64,000 bases of DNA, taken from Microbacterium lacus. GTDB lineage: Bacteria; Actinomycetota; Actinomycetes; Actinomycetales; Microbacteriaceae. Under the pieces are notes generated by a model. The model was not told the origin of the DNA. It ran no database searches and saw nothing but the letters and a program-made list of their open reading frames with translations. Every line of letters begins with the position of its first letter. Positions within the stretch are counted from its first letter, which is position 1. The stretch lies in contig NZ_BAAAPK010000002.1 of the NCBI RefSeq assembly GCF_039531105.1, positions 62,001 through 126,000 on the forward strand, read 5' to 3'. The position numbers and the translations under genes are program-made. Below are positions 1-8,108 of the stretch, piece by piece.

Positions 1-6
1 ACTGCA

Positions 7-35
7 TTCACAAATTACTGAAACAGGCGTATCGT
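7..35 (+). promoter_or_regulatory. Promoter of the first ABC exporter operon, probably leaderless
   Basis: TTCACA at 7-12 and TATCGT at 30-35 are separated by 17 bp, a good match to a housekeeping-sigma promoter. The ATG at 43 lies 7 nt after the -10 box with no Shine-Dalgarno sequence, so the mRNA probably begins at or next to the start codon. Inferred from sequence only. Confidence 0.65.
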
Positions 36-42
36 TCGTCGC

Positions 43-975
43 ATGAGCAGCGTGATCCGCACGACATCCCTCATCAAGCGCTACGGAACCGTCCACGCCC
101 TGGACGGACTGGACCTGCAGGTCGAGGCGGGACAGGTGCACGGCTTCCTCGGACCCAACGGCGCCGGGAAGTCGACCACGATCCGCATCCTGCTCGGACT
201 CGCCCGGGCGACATCCGGCCAGGTGCGCGTGTTTGACGAGGACCCGTGGCGGGAAACAGTGGGGCTGCACCGGCGGATCGCGTACGTCCCGGGGGATGTG
301 AGCATCTGGCCCAACCTGTCCGGCGGCGAGTCGATCGACGTGCTCGCCCGGCTGCGGGGTGCCGGCAGCCGTGACGCCGCCTACCGTGCGCAGAAGCGAC
401 GGCTGATGGAGGAGTTCCAGTTCGATCCCCGCACGAAGGGACGGGCGTACTCGAAGGGCAACCGGCAGAAGGTCGCTTTGATCGCAGCCCTGGCGGTGCC
501 CGCCGAGCTGTACATCTTCGACGAGCCCACGAGCGGTCTGGATCCCCTGATGGAGGTGGTGTTCCGCCGCGAGATGGCCCGGGTGAAGGATGCCGGGGCC
601 ACGGTGCTGCTGTCGAGCCACATCCTGTCGGAGGTCGAGCTCCTGTGCGATCGCGTCAGCATCATCCGCGCCGGCCGAGTGGTCGAATCCGGCACCCTCG
701 CAGACCTGCGGCACCTTACCCGCACGGAGATCTCGTTCGAGGCGGCGGAGATCGCCGCGGCCGACGGCATCCCCGGCGCACATGACGCGCGGATCTCCGA
801 GGGCCGCGCGCACGTCACGATCGACAGCGATCGCGTCGCGGCGGCACTGCCGGAGCTCGCCCGGCGCAACGTCAGCGGGCTGCGCATCGAGCCGCCGTCC
901 CTGGAGGAGCTGTTCCTCCGTCACTACGGCGACCGGCCGCAACCGGAGGATGCGCCGAGCGGAGCCGGCCGATGA
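43..975 (+). CDS. ABC transporter ATP-binding protein (ABC-2 drug/antibiotic exporter type)
   Basis: Predicted cytoplasmic ATPase (310 aa) that powers the permease encoded next. Walker A is GPNGAGKST near residue 38, the signature region reads YSKGNRQKV near residue 140, and Walker B is LYIFDEPT followed by the D-loop SGLD. A C-terminal domain of about 90 residues follows the H-loop, as in DrrA/CcmA-like exporters. The ATG at 43 follows a -10 hexamer by 7 nt without a Shine-Dalgarno site. Its end overlaps the permease start by 4 bp, and a MarR/GbsR-like gene follows, so the three form one operon. The substrate cannot be told from sequence; family membership suggests drug or antibiotic export. 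Confidence 0.93.
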   Translation: MSSVIRTTSLIKRYGTVHALDGLDLQVEAGQVHGFLGPNGAGKSTTIRILLGLARATSGQVRVFDEDPWRETVGLHRRIAYVPGDVSIWPNLSGGESIDVLARLRGAGSRDAAYRAQKRRLMEEFQFDPRTKGRAYSKGNRQKVALIAALAVPAELYIFDEPTSGLDPLMEVVFRREMARVKDAGATVLLSSHILSEVELLCDRVSIIRAGRVVESGTLADLRHLTRTEISFEAAEIAAADGIPGAHDARISEGRAHVTIDSDRVAAALPELARRNVSGLRIEPPSLEELFLRHYGDRPQPEDAPSGAGR

Positions 976-2591
976 ACGCGTTCGCGACCCTGCTGCGGGA
1001 GCGGATCCGTCGAGACCGTTGGCAGCTGCTGATGTGGATCGTCGGGACGGCGCTGCTCGCGTACCTCACGTACGTCGGAGTCACCCAGTCGTACGGCACG
1101 CAGCAGGACCGCGAGGCGCTGTTGGCCACCGCGATCGCCAACCCGGTCATCATGCTGTTCCGCGGACTGCCGTCCGGCGCCGACGAAGGCGCATTCATGC
1201 TGTTCCTGATCTTCCCGTTCCTCGCGATCGACGCCGCCTTCATGAGCTCGTTCCTGGCGGTCCGGCACACCCGCATGGACGAGGAGCTCGGCAGGACCGA
1301 GCTGGTCGCCGCGACACCCGCTGGGCGGACGGTGCCGGTTCTGGCCACGGTCGCGCACGGACTGCTCGCCAACCTCGGACTGGCGCTTCTCACCTCGCTC
1401 GCCCTGCTCAGTACAGGGCTCGCCGCCGGCGGATCGTTCGTCGCAGGCTTCGGAGCCGGTGCGGTGGGAGTGACCTTCCTCGGCATCGGGCTCATCGCCG
1501 GGCAGCTCATGCGCACGTCGCGGGGCGCCAATGCGCTCGCGGTGTGGATCCTGCTGCTGACCTTCCTGCTCGCGGGCCTCGGCAACGCGCTGGGGACGCC
1601 GACCGCGGACCTCCAGCGCATCGAGAGCTCGTGGCTGACGTGGCTCTCGCCGTTCGGCTGGGGTGAGCAGTCGCGTCCGTTCGCCGACGACGCGCTGTGG
1701 CCGCTCGTGCTGTGCGTCGTGTTCGGGCTCGCACTCGCCGCAGCATCCGTCGCGATCCAGAGCACCCGCGACTTCGGCGCAAGCCTCGTCCCCGAGCGGC
1801 GCGGCCGCCCCGACGCCTCGGCCTCCCTGGCCGGACCGACGGGTCTGGTGTGGCGGCTCACGCGCGGGTCGATCCTGGGCTGGGCCGCCGGCGGACTGTT
1901 GACCGGGCTGCTCGCGACGAGTCTCGCGGGCGTCCTCGCCGACGTGGTGACCGAGCTGCCGTCGGTGCAGGCGATCCTCGAGGTCATCAGCGCGAACGGC
2001 AGCATCGCCCAGGGCGCGGTCATCATCTTCTTCGAGATGCTCGGGATCCTCGCCGCGTGCGCCGCCGTGCAGACGGTCTGCCGCGCGCGCTCGGAGGAGG
2101 CCCACGGCACGGCCGAGGCAGTGCTCGCGACACCGGTCGACAGGGTGCGCTGGCTCTCCGGCTACGTCGTCGTCGGGTTCGCGGCGATCGTGATCGTCGT
2201 CGCCTCCGCCGTCGTCGGCGCGGCCCTCGGCATCGCGGGCCGCGACGGCGACTGGTCGCTGATGGGCGATGTCGCGGTCGTCGGATCGGGACAGGTCGTC
2301 GCGGCGAGCGTGTTCCTGGTGCTGACAGCGCTCGTCTTCGTGCTGGCTCCCCGCGTGACGATCCCCCTCGGCTGGACGCTCGTGATGCTCGCGATGGTGC
2401 TCGGACTCTTCGGTCCGCTCTTCGGCTTCCCCGACTGGCTGGTCCATGCGGCGCCGATCGCCGCCGCACCCACGGTGAACGGCGACGGCGTGGATCTGCA
2501 GGGACTGTGGGGGCTCCTCGTGGCGATCGCGGTGATCGGCGGCGCGACGGCCGCGCTCATGCGCCGACGCGAGCTGGCTCCGGCAGGATGA
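972..2591 (+). CDS. ABC-2 type permease of a putative antibiotic exporter
   Basis: Polytopic membrane protein (539 aa) with about a dozen hydrophobic stretches in two similar halves: six from residue 20, then a loop around residues 265-300, then six more. This duplicated layout is usual for the actinobacterial polyketide-antibiotic transporter permease family. The start ATG overlaps the ATPase stop (ATGA), implying translational coupling. It probably forms the membrane channel for the upstream ATPase. No substrate assignment can be made. The downstream regulator gene starts within its stop codon. Confidence 0.9.
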   Translation: MNAFATLLRERIRRDRWQLLMWIVGTALLAYLTYVGVTQSYGTQQDREALLATAIANPVIMLFRGLPSGADEGAFMLFLIFPFLAIDAAFMSSFLAVRHTRMDEELGRTELVAATPAGRTVPVLATVAHGLLANLGLALLTSLALLSTGLAAGGSFVAGFGAGAVGVTFLGIGLIAGQLMRTSRGANALAVWILLLTFLLAGLGNALGTPTADLQRIESSWLTWLSPFGWGEQSRPFADDALWPLVLCVVFGLALAAASVAIQSTRDFGASLVPERRGRPDASASLAGPTGLVWRLTRGSILGWAAGGLLTGLLATSLAGVLADVVTELPSVQAILEVISANGSIAQGAVIIFFEMLGILAACAAVQTVCRARSEEAHGTAEAVLATPVDRVRWLSGYVVVGFAAIVIVVASAVVGAALGIAGRDGDWSLMGDVAVVGSGQVVAASVFLVLTALVFVLAPRVTIPLGWTLVMLAMVLGLFGPLFGFPDWLVHAAPIAAAPTVNGDGVDLQGLWGLLVAIAVIGGATAALMRRRELAPAG

Positions 2592-3055
2592 GGACTGTGG
2601 AACACCGCGGAACGGAGGCCGCCGAACAGGCCGCGGCGATGATGACGGCGGCCGGGATGCCGCGCATGCCCGCCCGTGTGATGATGGCGCTCGTCGGCTC
2701 GCCCGACGCAGGCTACACGGCGGCGGAGCTCGCCGATCGGCTCGGAGTGTCGGCGGCTGCTGTCTCGGGCGCCGTGCGCTATCTGCAGGCGATCCACATC
2801 ATCCATCGGCTCCCCCACCACGGCGACCGACGGGACCGCTACGACATCGCCGACGACGGCTGGCGCGTGGTCCTCACCGCCAATCTGCCGCTGTACGAGC
2901 GCCTCGCCGACTTCGTGGACCGCGTCGCGGATGACAACGCCGACGCTCCCCAGTCGGTCGCGCGCGCCCGCGACATGTCGGGATTCTTCCGCTTCCTCGG
3001 CGAGCGGATGCCGCGCCTCTTGGACGAATGGGACGCCGAGCGCGACCGGGGTTAG
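2588..3055 (+). CDS. MarR/GbsR-type transcriptional regulator
   Basis: Winged-helix DNA-binding protein (155 aa). Residues about 20-95 form a MarR-like wHTH: a helix with MPRMPARVMMALV, the helix-turn-helix YTAAELADRLGVSAAAVSGA, and a wing with HHGDRRDRY. A helical C-terminus would mediate dimerisation. The ATG overlaps the permease stop by 4 bp, so the gene is the last of the exporter operon and probably controls it, as many MarR/GbsR-type proteins control adjacent efflux genes. That control is inference, since no clear operator was recognised at 7-42. Its TAG stop is part of the -10 box of the next gene. Confidence 0.85.
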   Translation: MRTVEHRGTEAAEQAAAMMTAAGMPRMPARVMMALVGSPDAGYTAAELADRLGVSAAAVSGAVRYLQAIHIIHRLPHHGDRRDRYDIADDGWRVVLTANLPLYERLADFVDRVADDNADAPQSVARARDMSGFFRFLGERMPRLLDEWDAERDRG

Positions 3056-3058
3056 CCT
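3053..3058 (+). promoter_or_regulatory. -10 box (TAGCCT) of a leaderless gene
   Basis: TAGCCT lies 6 nt before the GTG at 3065, and its first three bases are the stop codon of the MarR/GbsR-like gene. No Shine-Dalgarno site precedes the GTG. Confidence 0.55.
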
Positions 3059-3064
3059 GAACGC

Positions 3065-3943
3065 GTGCCCGAACACCAGCCCGGCGCCCTGACCGCCCTC
3101 GAGCGTGCAGAGCTCGAGGCGCTGCGCGCACGTGCGTACGGACCGGACGCCGACATCGTCGACGATGCGGAGGCCGTGAGCCGGCTCGACGAGCTCGAAG
3201 AGCGGGCACGTGCCGCGCGCGGCGCGCGACTTCCCGCGCCCGAGATCACGCCCGCCCTCACCGAGAGCGGCGCGCCCGATGACGAACAGGAGGCTGCGGA
3301 GCCGGCGGCCGAGCGGCGCACACCGACCCCGATCGCGCCTGTCCGGGCCTCGCGCCGCCACGTCGCCGCGATCGCGGCGACGGCGGTCGTCGCGCTGCTC
3401 CTCGGCGGCACCGCCTGGAGCATCTCCCGGTCGGGCGATCCGCAGCGCCCGTCGGCGCAGGCACGGGCAGCGGCGATCGCCGCGGAGCAGCGCGCGGCGG
3501 GCTATGACGCGCAGTACGCGGCCTACTTCGCGGGTCTGCGCGAAGACATCCTGGCTCTGCCGGGTGCGGAGGCGGTCGCCGACCAGCTGATCTGGGAGCA
3601 GCTCACTCCCTACGGCATCCTGTACGGCCGGACGGTCGGGGCGGGGCCGACGACGGACCAGCGGTTCTGCATGATCATCGCGGATCTCCCCTCCGCCCAG
3701 ATCGTCTGCATCCCGATCGAGAAGGCGTCCGCGGTGCAGGCGACGGTCTCACTGCCCGCCTGGTATTCCGAGGCCGACGGCGATCTGTTCACGGGCCTCG
3801 GCGAGCAGATCGACTACACGCTGCTGCCGGGCGGCGTCGTGGTCGCGGTGCCCGCCGGTGCGTCGCTTCCGGCCGACGACATCCCGGTCGTGGAGAACCC
3901 CGGTCCGACGCCGACCGCGACACCGCCCCCGGGCTACAACTGA
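3065..3943 (+). CDS. Single-pass membrane-anchored protein of unknown function
   Basis: 292 aa, family not recognised. Residues 1-98 are charged and helical (E/R/A-rich), residues about 99-118 form one hydrophobic segment with VAAIAATAVVALLLGG, and the rest is a probable extracytoplasmic domain with two cysteines near residues 203 and 218 that could pair. The C-terminus is Pro/Thr-rich. This gives an N-in, C-out type II topology. The GTG start is chosen because TAGCCT sits 6 nt upstream. The gene converges with the RibD-like gene on the other strand and the two reading frames overlap by 10 bp. No function is proposed. Confidence 0.75.
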   Translation: MPEHQPGALTALERAELEALRARAYGPDADIVDDAEAVSRLDELEERARAARGARLPAPEITPALTESGAPDDEQEAAEPAAERRTPTPIAPVRASRRHVAAIAATAVVALLLGGTAWSISRSGDPQRPSAQARAAAIAAEQRAAGYDAQYAAYFAGLREDILALPGAEAVADQLIWEQLTPYGILYGRTVGAGPTTDQRFCMIIADLPSAQIVCIPIEKASAVQATVSLPAWYSEADGDLFTGLGEQIDYTLLPGGVVVAVPAGASLPADDIPVVENPGPTPTATPPPGYN

Positions 3944-4518
3944 CCCGCACGCCGGTAGGTCGCGAGGATCACGCCTCCGGACAGCGGCTCGACACCGACC
4001 GGCTCGAGGTCCAGTGCGCGAGGGACGCCTGCGCCGCCGAAGAGCGGGACACCGCGCCCCAGGGCGAGCGGGTTGATCTTCAGCTGCACCTCGTCGATCT
4101 GGTCCGCGAGCTGCCCGGCGAGGTCGCCTCCGCCGCAGAGCCAGATGTCGGCGCCCGGCTCCGCCTTCAGTTCCGCCACGCGGGCGGCGACGTCTCCGGA
4201 GATCGTCTCGATGTGCGCCGAGGCGGGCACTTCGCGGTGGGTCACGACGATCTGCCGCAGATGCGGATAGGCGCCGTCGACGAGGCCTGCCTGCACGGCG
4301 GGCTCGTGCGTCCGCCTGCCCATGAGCACCGTGTCGAAGCGTCGCGGAGGTGCGGAGACCCCGAGGGCTGCTCGCACATGCGCCGGGCACGTCTCGGGAT
4401 ACCTCGCGAACAGGTCCGCAAGGGTGGCGGGGTCGACCGGGAACTGCGAGAAGTCACCGTCCGCGTCGGCGATGAATCCGTCGATCGTGGTGGCGATGTA
4501 GTACACCAGCGCGCGCAC
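3934..4518 (-). CDS. Dihydrofolate reductase/RibD C-terminal domain family protein
   Basis: 194 aa, single RibD_C/DHFR-fold domain, a family of NADPH-dependent reductases related to the pyrimidine reductase of riboflavin synthesis. It begins with YYIATTIDGFIADADG, the usual first strand, and has LMGRRTHEP near residue 65 and IWLCGGGDLAGQL near residue 130 for nucleotide binding. Stand-alone members seldom have a proven substrate, so riboflavin synthesis should not be assumed. The GTG at 4518 is preferred because GAAGGAGGA precedes it. It is the last gene of a probable AKR-NUDIX-reductase operon with spacers of 15 and 35 bp. Confidence 0.85.
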   Translation of the reverse strand: MRALVYYIATTIDGFIADADGDFSQFPVDPATLADLFARYPETCPAHVRAALGVSAPPRRFDTVLMGRRTHEPAVQAGLVDGAYPHLRQIVVTHREVPASAHIETISGDVAARVAELKAEPGADIWLCGGGDLAGQLADQIDEVQLKINPLALGRGVPLFGGAGVPRALDLEPVGVEPLSGGVILATYRRAGQL

Positions 4519-4553
4519 GCCGTCCTCCTTCGTGTCGTCAGCGGATGCCGGGG

Positions 4554-5036
4554 TCAGCGCTGCGCATCCGCCAGGTGCCGCTCGAGCGCATCGATCGCGG
4601 GTCGCTGACCCTTCACGAGCCGCTCGCGGGCGGCATCCATCCTCACCCACTCCACCTGGTCGACCTCTGGGAAGGACTGGACCCGGCCGGACCGCGGCGG
4701 CCACTCCATCTCGAACTCGCCGAAGGCGAGGCCGTCCAGCGCGAAGCCCGATCCGTCCGAGACGAAGACCGTGACGCGCTTGCCGGACGAATACGCGAAC
4801 GTGCCGAGCTCGGCGTAGTCGGCATCGGGGGCCGCGACGCCGAGCTCTTCGCGGAACTCGCGAAGCGCCGCGTCCAGCGCGCCCTCCTCGTCGGGGTCGT
4901 ATTCGCCCTTCGGGATCGACCACGCCCCGGCGTCCTTGCGCGCCCAGAAGGGTCCGCCCATATGGGCGATCAGCACCTCCGGCGGGGCACCCTCCTCGAG
5001 CCGGTAGAGGAGGATGCCCGCGCTGGAGGTCGGCAT
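4554..5036 (-). CDS. NUDIX hydrolase
   Basis: 160-aa NUDIX-fold protein that would hydrolyse a nucleoside diphosphate linked to another group, with catalysis at Mg2+-binding glutamates. The Nudix box spans residues about 44-67, starting GEYDPDEEG and ending with the REFREELGV core that carries the catalytic Glu residues. The N-terminus SSAGILLYR and IPKG before the box are typical of small bacterial NUDIX proteins. The substrate is unknown. It lies 15 bp after an aldo/keto reductase gene and 35 bp before a RibD-like reductase gene, probably in one transcript. Confidence 0.92.
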   Translation of the reverse strand: MPTSSAGILLYRLEEGAPPEVLIAHMGGPFWARKDAGAWSIPKGEYDPDEEGALDAALREFREELGVAAPDADYAELGTFAYSSGKRVTVFVSDGSGFALDGLAFGEFEMEWPPRSGRVQSFPEVDQVEWVRMDAARERLVKGQRPAIDALERHLADAQR

Positions 5037-5051
5037 GTCAGGACGAGGAGG

Positions 5052-6062
5052 TCAGGGACGCGTCTTCGGCGAGACGGAGTACGTCTCCTCCGCGTCGGTG
5101 ACGGCGACCCCGCCGACGGCCGCATCGATCGCGGCCAGGGTGTCGGCATCCAGCGTCACACCCGACGCCGCCACGTTCGACGCGATCTGCTCCGGACGCG
5201 AGGCGCCCACGAGGGCGGCGGCGACGTTCGGGTTCTGCAGCACCCACGCGATCGCGAGCTGCGGCATCGACAGGCCCGCCTGCTCGGCGATGGGCTTGAG
5301 CTTCTGCACGGCGGTCAGCACGTCGTCGTCCATGAAGCGCTTGATGAAGTTCGCGCCGCTCTTCTCGTCGGTCGCGCGCGAGCCCTCGGGCGCCGGCTGC
5401 CCCGGCAGGTACTTGCCGCTCAGCACGCCCTGCGCCATCGGCGACCACACGATCTGCGAGATCCCGAGCTCTTCGGAGGCCGGAACGACCTTGTCTTCGA
5501 TGACCCGCCACAGCATCGAGTACTGGGGCTGGTTCGAGATGAGCTGGAAGTTGAGCTCCTTGGCGAGCGCGTGACCCTCGCGCAGCTGCTCTGCGGTCCA
5601 CTCCGAGACGCCGATGTACAGCGCCTTGCCCTGGCGGACGATGTCGGCGAACGCCGTGAACGTCTCCTCGATCGGGGTCTCGTAGTCGTAGCGGTGCGCC
5701 TGGTAGAGCTCGACGTAGTCGGTGCCGAGTCGCTTCAGCGAGCCGTTGATCGACTCCATGATGTGCTTGCGGCTGAGGCCGCTGTCGTTCGCCCCACCGG
5801 GACCCGTCGGCCAGTAGACCTTCGTGAAGATCTCGAGCGACTCGCGACGCTGCCCCTGGATCGCCTTGCCGAGGACGGATTCCGCGGCGGTGTTCGCGTA
5901 CGCGTCGGCCGTGTCGAACGTGGTGATGCCGGCATCCAGGGCCGCGTGCACCGTGGCGATCGCGTCGGTGTCGTCGACCTGCGAGCCGTGCGTCACCCAG
6001 TTGCCGTACGTGATCTCCGAGACCTTGAGTCCGCTGTTTCCGAGATATCGATAATTGACCAT
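5052..6062 (-). CDS. Aldo/keto reductase, voltage-gated K+ channel beta-subunit-like
   Basis: 336-aa (beta/alpha)8 NADPH-dependent oxidoreductase. The catalytic tetrad is visible: Asp and Tyr in TFDTADAYANT near residue 50, Lys in IFTKVYWPT near residue 80, and His in LYQAHRYD near residue 119. The C-terminal cofactor-binding part includes ALVGASRPEQI. Sequence style and length match the KCNAB/YhdN-like group, which reduces aldehydes and ketones; the physiological substrate is unknown. ATG 6062 is preceded by TAGCGT with 6 nt between and no Shine-Dalgarno site, so it is probably leaderless and the first gene of a three-gene operon. Confidence 0.93.
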   Translation of the reverse strand: MVNYRYLGNSGLKVSEITYGNWVTHGSQVDDTDAIATVHAALDAGITTFDTADAYANTAAESVLGKAIQGQRRESLEIFTKVYWPTGPGGANDSGLSRKHIMESINGSLKRLGTDYVELYQAHRYDYETPIEETFTAFADIVRQGKALYIGVSEWTAEQLREGHALAKELNFQLISNQPQYSMLWRVIEDKVVPASEELGISQIVWSPMAQGVLSGKYLPGQPAPEGSRATDEKSGANFIKRFMDDDVLTAVQKLKPIAEQAGLSMPQLAIAWVLQNPNVAAALVGASRPEQIASNVAASGVTLDADTLAAIDAAVGGVAVTDAEETYSVSPKTRP

Positions 6063-6068
6063 CCGATA

Positions 6069-6074
6069 ACGCTA
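6069..6074 (-). promoter_or_regulatory. -10 box (TAGCGT) of the aldo/keto reductase gene
   Basis: Read on the minus strand, TAGCGT ends 6 nt before the ATG at 6062. This is the leaderless arrangement seen for many genes here. Confidence 0.55.
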
Positions 6075-6117
6075 CTCGCGCGGGGAGTGTCCCGGGCGGC
6101 GGTTGACAGCGGTGGAC

Positions 6118-8076
6118 TCAGGAGCGCCGGCGCAGCGCTCCGCGCAGACTCCGCAGCAGCAGGAGCAGGCCGCCGAGGCCGACGATGCTGCCGAGGAAGG
6201 AGAAGGCGGGCACGTCGCCGGTCAGCAGCGGGCCACCGTCGTCGACGCCGAGCATGATGCCGGCGATCACGAGAGTGATGCCGATGACGGTGGTCGTGAG
6301 GCGGCCGATGATGCCGTCGATGTACGAGCGGTCATCCGGGCTCTCCAGCGCGCGCAGCCGCACCGAGAGCGTCCCCTCATCCAGCGAGCGTGTCAGGCTC
6401 TCGATACGACGCGGCATCCGTCGCATCTGCTCGGCGATGAGCGTCGACCAGGTCTGCGCGCTGAGCAGGGCCGTGCGCGGCGAGACGAGCGATCGCGCCA
6501 TCCGCGGCGCGACCTCGAGGGCGCGGCCGACCATGTCGTAGTCCGGCACCAGCCGGCGCAGCGTCCCCTCGAGCGACGCGAGCGTGCGGAACACGAGCAG
6601 AAGCGACGGCGGCAGCGCCATGCGATTGCGCCGGAGAGCGTCCAGGAACGAACGGAAGATGTTCTCGTCGGCACGCGCGTTGTGCACGCGGGTCAGGATC
6701 ACGCCGATATCCCGCTGCAGCGTCGTCGTGTCGAACTCGCCGCCGGGCGGCTCGCACATGAGCAGCGCGACGTCGGTGACGGCCACGTCATCCTCGTTGG
6801 CCATCCCGATGAGCATCGGGATCAGGAGCCGCCGCATGCTGCGTTCGAGCACCCCGACGGCCCCGAAGTCGATGAGTGTGACAGCCCCGTCCTCCCCCAG
6901 GATCACGTTGCCGGCATGCAGGTCGGCGTGGAACACGCCGCGCACCGCGATCTGCTCGAAAACCGCGTCGAGCAGATCGTCGGCGATCCGTCGAGCCTCT
7001 TCCTCCGGAACCGCACCCGGTGCGAGCCGACCGAACGGCGTGCCGATCACGCGCTCCTGCACGATCATCTGCGCGGTGGAGTACTGCGGGTACACGCGGG
7101 GAACATGCAGGCGCGTCGCTTCCGATCTCGGGATCGCGGAGCGGAGCATCTCGGTGTTGGAGACCTCGATCCTGTAGTCGAGCTCTTCGCGCAGCGCGCG
7201 CGAGAACTCGGCCACCAGTGCCCGCGCGCCGTATGCACGGGCCCAGTCCGTGCGACGCTCAGCCTGCGCGGCGAGGCGCTCGAGGATGTCGAGGTCGGTG
7301 GTCACCTGCGCACGGGCCCGCGGCCGCTGGATCTTCACCACGACGTCCTCGCCGGAGCGCAGTCGGGCCGCGTGGACCTGAGCGACGGATGCGGCGGCCA
7401 GAGGCACCGGGTCGATCTCGGCGAAGACCTCCTCGATGGGGCATCCCAGCTGCGCGCGGATCGCGGTCTCGGCTTCGGCCCAGGGAATCGGCGTCGAATC
7501 CATCTGCAGCGTCGAGAACGCCGCAATGAGCGCGGGCGGCAGCACGTCCTCGCGGGAGGACAGCACCTGACCGAGCTTGACGAACGTGACCCCGGCCTCG
7601 TTCATCGCCGAGACGAGCGCCGCGGGCAGCTCCTCGTCCTGCTCGCCGCGTCGCCTGCTCTCGTAGAACGTCAGTCCATGCCGCGAGCCGATCGCGAGGA
7701 TCTGCGCGTAGCGCCGTGCGCGGTCCCGGCGGCGGATCGCGTCGCGCACCACCGAGATCGGGTTGCGCCAGCGACGGGAGGGCCAGAGGAACTCGAGCGT
7801 CAGCACTGCGATCACGACGGCGGCCAGCATCCAGCCGACGGTGAGCGCGACGAACGCGATCGCGATCGCACCGTCGGCGACCAGGCGACCGTTCTCGTAG
7901 ACCTGCGCCTGCGTCAACGACCACACCGCGACAGGTGATGCGATGACGAACACCACGATCGCCGTCACCCAGGCGCGCAGCCACCCGACCTCGACATCCA
8001 GAAGACGCCGGACGATCCACGCGGCGACCAGCGAGAAGGCCAGTGCGACGAGCGCGAAGACGAGCCAGGCGGGCAT
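6118..8076 (-). CDS. ABC1/AarF/UbiB family kinase-like membrane protein
   Basis: 652 aa. Three N-terminal hydrophobic segments (residues about 4-25, 35-55 and 70-92) precede a UbiB/ABC1 kinase-like domain, and two more lie near the C-terminus. Family motifs are present: FVKLGQVLSSRED (the KxGQ motif), the Ala-rich loop AAASVAQVHAA, the lysine strand VVVKIQRP, HADLHAGNVIL and LIDFGAVG. Relatives act in ubiquinone or other isoprenoid-lipid metabolism; actinobacteria use menaquinone, so the exact role is open. CAGAAT lies 6 nt before the ATG, suggesting a leaderless transcript. Confidence 0.88.
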   Translation of the reverse strand: MPAWLVFALVALAFSLVAAWIVRRLLDVEVGWLRAWVTAIVVFVIASPVAVWSLTQAQVYENGRLVADGAIAIAFVALTVGWMLAAVVIAVLTLEFLWPSRRWRNPISVVRDAIRRRDRARRYAQILAIGSRHGLTFYESRRRGEQDEELPAALVSAMNEAGVTFVKLGQVLSSREDVLPPALIAAFSTLQMDSTPIPWAEAETAIRAQLGCPIEEVFAEIDPVPLAAASVAQVHAARLRSGEDVVVKIQRPRARAQVTTDLDILERLAAQAERRTDWARAYGARALVAEFSRALREELDYRIEVSNTEMLRSAIPRSEATRLHVPRVYPQYSTAQMIVQERVIGTPFGRLAPGAVPEEEARRIADDLLDAVFEQIAVRGVFHADLHAGNVILGEDGAVTLIDFGAVGVLERSMRRLLIPMLIGMANEDDVAVTDVALLMCEPPGGEFDTTTLQRDIGVILTRVHNARADENIFRSFLDALRRNRMALPPSLLLVFRTLASLEGTLRRLVPDYDMVGRALEVAPRMARSLVSPRTALLSAQTWSTLIAEQMRRMPRRIESLTRSLDEGTLSVRLRALESPDDRSYIDGIIGRLTTTVIGITLVIAGIMLGVDDGGPLLTGDVPAFSFLGSIVGLGGLLLLLRSLRGALRRRS

Positions 8077-8082
8077 GAGCCG

Positions 8083-8088
8083 ATTCTG
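8083..8088 (-). promoter_or_regulatory. -10 box (CAGAAT) of the ABC1 kinase-like gene
   Basis: On the minus strand CAGAAT is followed by six bases and the ATG at 8076. The first base differs from the usual TANNNT, as in several other promoters here. Confidence 0.45.
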
Positions 8089-8108
8089 TCAGGCTCGCCG
8101 GCGCGCGG

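Noticed and set aside
1697..2587. Upstream extension of the MarR/GbsR frame into the permease gene
   Set aside because: The extension is Arg-rich out-of-frame translation of the permease; the regulator starts at ATG 2588 overlapping the permease stop.
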